Source: Chondrosia reniformis (Eukaryota; Porifera; Demospongiae; Chondrillida; Chondrillidae). Taken from it: a stretch of DNA of 64,000 nucleotides. The position numbers were made by a program, and so were the translations under genes. Below the pieces are notes generated by a model, which had not been told where the DNA came from, made no database searches, and worked only from the letters and a program-made list of their open reading frames with translations. Below are positions 58,280-64,000 of this stretch, one piece after another (within the stretch, counting starts at the first letter, position 1; the number at the start of each line of letters is the position of its first letter). The stretch lies in NCBI GenBank assembly GCA_947172415.1, contig OX359190.1, forward strand, positions 9,548,001 through 9,612,000, written 5' to 3'.

Positions 58280-58612
58280 CCTGTCCCCTTGCCACACCCT
58301 TCAAGCAAGTCTGATGTCCCCTTGCCACACCCCTCAAGCAAGTCTGATGTCCCCTTGCCACACCCCTCGAGCAAGTCTGATGTCCCCTTGCCACACCCCT
58401 CAAGCAAGTCTGATGTCCCCTTGCCACACCCCTCGAGCAAGTCTGATGTCCCCTTGCCACACCCCTCGAGCAAGTCTGATGTCTCCTTGCCACACCCCTC
58501 GAGCAAGTCTGATGTCCCCTTGCCACACCCCTCAAGCAAGTCTGATGTCCCCTTGCCACACCCCTCAAGCAAGTCTGATGTCCCCTTGCCACACCCCTCA
58601 AGTGGGTCTAGA
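58280..58612 (+). repeat. 33-bp minisatellite, same unit as PUS1 tail
   Basis: Ten copies of the unit GATGTCCCCTTGCCACACCC plus CTCGAGCAAGTCT. Copies differ mainly by CTCGAGC/CTCAAGC. The array is open in several frames on both strands, but no splice or start context supports a gene. Confidence 0.96.
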
Positions 58613-58845
58613 TCTCAAATATGTCTGATGCATCATGGCTATATATATATATTTAGTTGATTTTAACTGCATGACTATTATATAACTATGTAAATATATG
58701 TATTAATTTTAATTTTAAATTAATCCAAAATGGCCGTTGCTGTTGCAGCATATTTATAAAGTAAATAAAAAAACATTTACAAAAATGATGTTAGAAGTAG
58801 GAATGGCAGTGTTCACTAATACATCTGCAAAAGTATCGAAACAAG

Positions 58846-58985
58846 ACAGTGATTATGTGATAAGGCTAATCATACAGAAGTTGCATTTATACTGAAATTT
58901 AAGTAACTTAACCATACACTTCTGTGTTTGGGCACACTAACCTGAAGTAGGAATGGTGCGCCCAAACACAGAAGTGCATATTATG
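58846..58985. repeat. Hairpin-bearing repeat, matched in reverse at 63900-64000
   Basis: CACTTCTGTGTTTGGGC and GCCCAAACACAGAAGTG are inverted around a 25-bp loop (AAGTAGGAATGG). The left flank (GATAAGGCTAATCATACAGA AGTTGCAT) recurs as its reverse complement at the right edge of the window, which cuts that copy. Confidence 0.7.
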
Positions 58986-59521
58986 AAAGTGTATTAGCTT
59001 TATAGATATGATAATTAATAAGATATGCATCCTTTTGCAGACTTCAAGTATTTTTAATGTTTGAATGTAATAATTTATTGTAACAAGTTTAATTCTTTTT
59101 TCTATATAACTTTAGAGTTGCATGGGTCAATGACACAGTTATCACCATGGTTACCTACACAAAGTTCTATTGCCAAATATATCCAGTTTACAGTAGCCAA
59201 GTAGTCATGGCAACACAACAATCGGCAACACATTATATTGGTAAGTTTTCATAACTCACCATGCAATCAATATATGTTATGCAGACCTCCGCTTATAAAA
59301 TGAATTTTTTGCTGCACATTGTAATTTATATTATCAAATGAATTATATGTGATAATAATTGCACACAAAACACTAAGACTATCAAACCTACGTATATATT
59401 TGATTCGTGTCCTATAGACTACCTGATTTATATAGTTCACACACACACACTAAATTATGTTCTTTATGTTAATTGCACACTGAAAGCAGAAATGTAATCC
59501 AAATCCACAACATCCACATCT

Positions 59522-59965
59522 TTATTTCTTCCCTACTGCATGGAGTACATGTGGAGCAAGTGATTTAGCAATATGGAAAATGTGGCCCCATGATTGTATC
59601 TTAGCCTTTCCATTTCCTTGAGTCCTTGCTACATGCTGGAGGTAACGCTGCAAGATATAGTCTTCAAGGCCACCTTCATCATCTTCATCTTGAGCTACAC
59701 CTTCACCCTCATCCTCATCCTCACCTTGAGATTCAGCAAGTTGAGACATCAGCTCATTCAATAGGGCTTCTTCTACAGCTCTGGAATAGTCGGGTTCTTC
59801 AGCTATATATACATATATACGTATATATATTGTTGATATTGGTATATATACATATATATATATAGATTGATCATGATAATACATTCTATCCTTACCAGTA
59901 ACTGCACGAGCAGAGGTGGTGTAGACAACTGCAGTTAGGAGGAGGAGAATGAAGACCACTTTTAT
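59522..59965 (-). CDS. Secreted peptide precursor C, His-rich tail; 5' end uncertain
   Basis: By analogy with B: exons about 59965-59896 and 59802-59522, 117 codons. Signal-peptide core VFILLLLTAVVYTTSA, propiece AEEPDYSRAVEEALLNELMS plus GEDEDEGEGVAQDEDDEGG, connector LEDYILQRYLQHVARTQ, tail IQSWGHIFHIAKSLAPHVLHAV then GKK-stop. The tail is shorter than in B and D, with one Lys but four His, recalling the His-rich, pH-dependent clavanin style of peptide. The 5' end of exon 1 departs from the other three genes, so this may be a decayed copy or use another start. Splice sites, TATA box (60052-60045) and the stop/AATAAA overlap are kept. Confidence 0.6.
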   Translation of the reverse strand: MKVVFILLLLTAVVYTTSARAVTGKDRMYYHDQSIYIYVYIPISTIYIRIYVYIAEEPDYSRAVEEALLNELMSQLAESQGEDEDEGEGVAQDEDDEGGLEDYILQRYLQHVARTQGNGKAKIQSWGHIFHIAKSLAPHVLHAVGKK

Positions 59966-60044
59966 CTTTGTACAGTTTTCAGTTTCTTATTGAGTATAAG
60001 GTTTCTTTAGGGATATGAGGTGAATTGACTTCTCTCTGTCCTCC

Positions 60045-60052
60045 CTTTTATA
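60045..60052 (-). promoter_or_regulatory. TATA box of precursor C
   Basis: TATAAAAG on the minus strand in the same place relative to the leader as in precursors B and D. Confidence 0.65.
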
Positions 60053-60074
60053 GACAGAGCTTGTAACTCTCTTG

Positions 60075-61650
60075 TTACTGTGTATGTGGACATAATGTAA
60101 AAGTTGCACCTACATACATTTAACAAGCTCTTATGTGTCAAATGTACATCAGTTCCTGGACCATTAAATTTTGACAACAGCAAATGCCTATATACATATT
60201 ATAGTACAGAATTCCTATTAGAAGTGTGTATATATAATATATATTATGTGTATTGTGTAAGTGCACGCAACAGACCCAGAAATAGGACCTATACATCTAT
60301 TTCATTACATCAATACATTCTATACACTTTGGTCAAGGAAACATTTCCCATTATATATAACACTATATTTTAAACTTGCATATATAGAGTGCACTTCTAA
60401 TTAGTGGTTTTTAATGAATTAGTACAACTTACATAATATTATACATAGACCCACTAAATTCATCCTCCTTGTTTACATACGTACATATGTATACAGCCAG
60501 GATTAACTCATACTTATATAAGTACCCCATAGAGCTCAACATTTAAGAACATGTTGACTTCAAGCTTAAGGTCCTATATTCACTTATTTAAAAAGAAAGG
60601 CAGTTGTTTTAAAAATCTAAAGTCTAGCTATATTCTTAGGAGTGTCTAGATTACACCCCATACCTGCCCTAGAAAATAATATGGGCTGGAGGAGTGCCTC
60701 AGAAAGACAATTAGTACAAGCAGTACTATTTTTTAGAAAGGTATCCATCATGGAATCAAACAGATTGTGTTATATGATACTACAATATATGTTTTAAAAA
60801 TTCTAAAGTCTAGCTATATGAAAAATTGAAAAAGATCAGAATAATTAATCCATTGCAATTAATTGCTTCCAAAATAACTTCATCTTTCATAATATATACC
60901 TTTCAGGTCATTTCTCTATATTTTTCATCCAGGTCATTTGATGTATTCCTCTCTCTAGTTACCATAGATACTCAAGACGAGTAAAATAGATTGCTCAAAG
61001 GGATTATATAGTTTCACAATGAGTCAAACTGATCTATAGGATACAGAGAACCTGTTAAGCATGTACTACACAACTCTCCCAACAGAATTACAATAGCTAG
61101 GTGTTACTAATTACTAGGGAGTGGTAGACATGCTAAATCTGCATGGTAGTCCCATTGAACAGATGTAATCCAGGACTGGTACAGTTGTTCTACTTGCTGC
61201 TTTCATTATATACTTTCTTTAACCACCTGAATGGGTTAAGCCAACAACTTTAATGATTCCCTAACACTCAATCCTTCTTCGTTCTTAATTGGACATGTTG
61301 CTAGGTAACTGAAATTTGATTTCCATGACAATTCTTTCAAAGAAATAGAGTATAGGTTGCATAAGTATTACAAACTACATTTTGAACAGTCTCAAAAGTA
61401 AGCATTCTTAAAAATGTGGATTATACATCGCTAATCATAACATGTACAGTAACTTGAAAGAAAAACAAACCTTATAGACTTCATCTAAAGCTGATACATT
61501 GTTTGTCTGATTCCAGTCCATAAACAAGATGACCTACCAATCAGTGTAGTTTAGGGCATGATCAATGCCTAAGTTCCTCAAATCAGTCAACTATAAAGCT
61601 GCAGCAGCAATGGCCATTTTGGATTCCCAAATTGATTGACCCCAATAGCA
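60075..61650. repeat. Segmental duplication, copy 2 (pairs with 54382-55957)
   Basis: Near-perfect copy of the block upstream of precursor A, here placed upstream of precursor C. Identity stops sharply at GCATTTAG on the far side. No gene inside. Confidence 0.95.
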
Positions 61651-62914
61651 TTTAGCTACATATGTGCAGATATATGAAAGTGTATTAGCTTTATAGATAT
61701 GATAATTAGTAATATATGCATCCATTTGCAGACTTCAAATATTTTCGATGTTTGAATGTAATAATTTATTGTAACAAGTTTAATTCTCTTTTTTTTCTAT
61801 ATAACTTTAGAGTTGCATGGGTCAATGACACAGTTATCACCATGGTTACCTACACGAAGTATTATTGCCAAATATATCCAGTTTACAGTAGCCAAATAGC
61901 CATGGCAACACATATACCAAAGCCTCACTTGCTAAGCACCTTTGACAACTACATACACATAATAAATGATAACCACAAAGGTATACAATGTAGATCACAG
62001 TAAATTAAGGTGTGCATCAGATGATGCGAAAAGAAGTAACAGTACAGCATGATGACTGAATGGATGGATCACCTCTAAAGAACATTTTCTGTTAATACTG
62101 CATGGACTCATAAACTCCTAAATATTTTGGGTATTTGTACCATAGAACTAGTAAACCATTCAGTATTATATTTTTTGTGATTACTTCATTGTAATTGTTA
62201 TTATATTTTTATTATTATTATACCATAATACCATAAGTTTGCTAGTAGCTATATCAACTAAAACGTGTATAGTGCTGCAAATCAAGCTATTAAGGGGAAG
62301 TCCCTTCATGTGACCCCATGTTTGCTCGTTATATGTGCTTCAGTGTTCAAACGCTCGATATGTTTGGCCACTAAAGATGTTCACGTAAGCCTATACTCTG
62401 TGATTTCCTTTATTGGATTATTCATGCTTCTTGTTTTGGAGGTCATTAAAGTCATATATTAAAAACGAAAGGCACCCATCTCATTGTTTCAAATGCTAAA
62501 GTCTAGCATATGAAAAATTGAAAAATATCTTTTAAATATATAATTCCTTTTGATTTGCATAACTAAACCAAATCCTCTTAAATTTTCTCTTTGTTTTATA
62601 TGGGAATAGTTGATGTGAAACACATTATTGGTAAGTTTTCATAACTCACCATGCAATCAATATATGTTATGAAGACCTCTACTTATATAATTAATTTTTG
62701 CTGCACACTGTAACTTATATTATCAAATGAATTATATGTAATAATAATTGCACACAAAACACTAAGACTACCAAACCTACGTATACGTATATTTGATTCG
62801 TGTCCTAGACTACCTGATTTATATAGTTCACACACACACACACTAAATTATGTTCTATATGTTAATTGCACACTGAAAGCAGAAAAGTAATCCAAATCCA
62901 CAACATCCACATCT
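61651..62914. other. Diverged duplicated spacer between precursors C and D
   Basis: Shares blocks with 55985-57150 and 58985-59340 (for example GTGTATTAGCTTTATAGATA, GCAGACTTCAAATATTTT, ATGGACTCATAAACTCCTAA), with more substitutions and indels than the recent 1.58-kb block. An open frame at 61716-62003 spans these repeats and is not convincing. Confidence 0.6.
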
Positions 62915-63338
62915 TTATTTCTTCCCTACTGCAAATCTGAGAGCATGTTTAGCTACAGTTGGACCGTACTTTTTAACAGCGCCCCATGCTTTTCTTCCCC
63001 ACCCTTGTATCTTAGCCTTTCCAAATCCTTGAGTCCTTGCTACATGCTGGAGGTAACTCTCCAAGATATAGTCTTCAATGCCACCTTCATCATCATCATC
63101 TTGAGCTTCACCTTCATCCCCACCCTCACCTTGAGATTCAACAAGTTGAGACATCAGCTCATTGAATAGGGCTTCTTCTTCAGCTCTGGAAAACTCAGGT
63201 TCTTCAGCTATATATATTATATTGTTGATATTGGTAAAATGTAATTTAATATACATTTCTATCCTTACCAGTAACTGCACGAGCAGAGGTGGTATAGACA
63301 ACTGCAGTTAGGAGGAGGAGAATGGAGACCACTTTCAT
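62915..63338 (-). CDS. Secreted peptide precursor D, Trp/Lys-rich cationic tail
   Basis: Exons 63338-63269 and 63207-62915; 120 residues. Signal peptide MKVVSILLLLTAVVYTTSA. Acidic propiece EEPEFSRAEEEALFNELMSQ plus GEGGDEGEAQDDDDEGG. Connector IEDYILESYLQHVARTQGFG. Tail GWGRKAWGAVKKYGPTVA followed by KHALRFAVGKK. Before GKK the tail has six or more Lys/Arg and no acids, starts Gly-Trp-Gly and can form an amphipathic helix with a Pro kink, a layout seen in piscidin/styelin-type membrane-active peptides (resemblance of design, not proven homology). GKK-stop predicts amidation. TATA at 63424-63417. Confidence 0.86.
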
Positions 63339-63416
63339 CTTCGTACAGTTTTCAGTTTCTTGTTGAGTATAAGATTTCTTTCGGGATATGAGGTGAATTA
63401 CTTCTTTGTGTCTGCC

Positions 63417-63424
63417 CTTTTATA
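63417..63424 (-). promoter_or_regulatory. TATA box of precursor D
   Basis: TATAAAAG on the minus strand, about 80 bp upstream of the ATG, in the conserved leader context. Confidence 0.7.
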
Positions 63425-64000
63425 GACAGAGCTTGTAACTTTCCTATATACAACTTCCAACTCAAATTATATGTAATTTCTGGGAAGTATAGACTTATGT
63501 AATTAAAAATCTGCATAATTTAAAACGCCCGAGTCAGTTGCACACAACAGACCCAGAAATAGGACCTATACATCTATTTCATCGCATCAATACATTCTAT
63601 ACACTTTGGTCAAGGAAACATTTCCCAATATTATTTAACTCTATGTCTGAAACTTGTGTGTTATAATAGAGTGCACTTCTAAATAATGGGTTTTAATTGA
63701 ACTACAGTAGTACATATATAACTGTAATCAGAGAGTAGCTATATACGGGAGTACTCTCTAAGTAGGAATGGCCAAAAAACATCTAATGTACGTACGTATG
63801 ATCAAGCAACACTTCATAAATCACCAACGAAGGATTCAAAAGGCAGATAACCAGGAATAGACCCATTTCTGAAATTAATTTTTTTCATCTTCTTCTTCAG
63901 CTTGGTGTGCCTAAACACAGAAGTGTATGATTAATTTATACTTAAATTTCAGTATACATGCAACTTCTGTATGATTAGCCTTATCATATAATCACTGTCT
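63425..64000. other. Upstream flank of precursor D to window edge
   Basis: Its first 250 bp match the flanks of precursors B and C (CACAACAGACCCAGAAATAG, ACACTTTGGTCAAGGAAACA). The last 100 bp are the reverse of the hairpin repeat near 58850. No gene seen. Confidence 0.55.

Larger units (their letters stand above)
57618..59521. other. Spacer between precursors B and C
   Basis: Holds the upstream flank of B, the 33-bp array at 58280-58612, a hairpin-bearing element at 58846-58985 and a copy of the shared 3' flank block (59100-59290). No gene seen. Confidence 0.55.

Noticed and set aside
58216-58660. Open frames over the 33-bp array on both strands
   Set aside because: Pure repeat; same unit as the PUS1 tail but without upstream coding exon or splice support.
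1-64000. Endogenous retrovirus, Polinton or other capsid-bearing element
   Set aside because: No gag, integrase, protease, capsid or envelope-like segment and no paired LTRs were recognised anywhere in the window.

Overview
The window is animal nuclear DNA: AT-rich, with spliceosomal introns, dispersed SINE/MITE-like repeats and many minisatellites. Gene families (carbohydrate sulfotransferase, MAP kinase phosphatase, LRMDA, RasGRP, TFIIA, ELOVL, PUS1) are metazoan. Short intergenic gaps, small introns and low GC suggest a compact invertebrate genome, possibly a sponge or another early-branching or marine invertebrate. Nothing in the sequence alone fixes the phylum.

Layout. 1-2.3 kb (-): a carbohydrate sulfotransferase, cut by the left edge. 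5.1-8.4 kb (+): a JNK/p38-type dual-specificity phosphatase in five exons. 8.7-15.2 kb (+): an LRMDA (C10orf11) orthologue in seven exons, with an AT-AC U12-type intron and a 27-copy 45-bp array in intron 2. 16.3-20.0 kb (-): an unrecognised secreted protein with a mucin-like repeat region and a Cys-rich C-terminus. 20-31.8 kb: a gene-poor stretch with MITEs, SINE heads and a LINE-like 3' remnant. 31.8-40.1 kb (-): RasGRP, 14 exons giving one continuous 687-residue frame, with a second U12-type intron. 40.8-45.0 kb (-): TFIIA alpha/beta (GTF2A1), eight exons, with two Taspase-1-like sites. 45.3-51.5 kb: fatty-acid elongases: one 5' exon that can join either of two tandem 3' exons, one intronless gene (both -), and a head-to-head elongase of another subfamily (+). 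51.7-53.2 kb (+): intronless PUS1 whose C-terminus is extended by a 33-bp minisatellite. 53.8-63.4 kb (-): four related two-exon genes for small secreted precursors (signal peptide, acidic propiece, highly variable tail ending GKK), with conserved TATA boxes and duplicated flanks.

The most novel region is the last 10 kb. The prepro part of the four precursors is nearly constant while the presumed mature peptides differ strongly: cationic helix, His-rich helix, and tandem Trp-Pro-Phe repeats. This is the pattern of antimicrobial, venom or neuropeptide families. It sits in active segmental duplication; one 1.58-kb block is essentially identical in two places.

Exon joins were worked out by hand from splice consensus and reading phase. 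For each multi-exon gene reported as complete, summed exon lengths are a multiple of three. No homology search was run.
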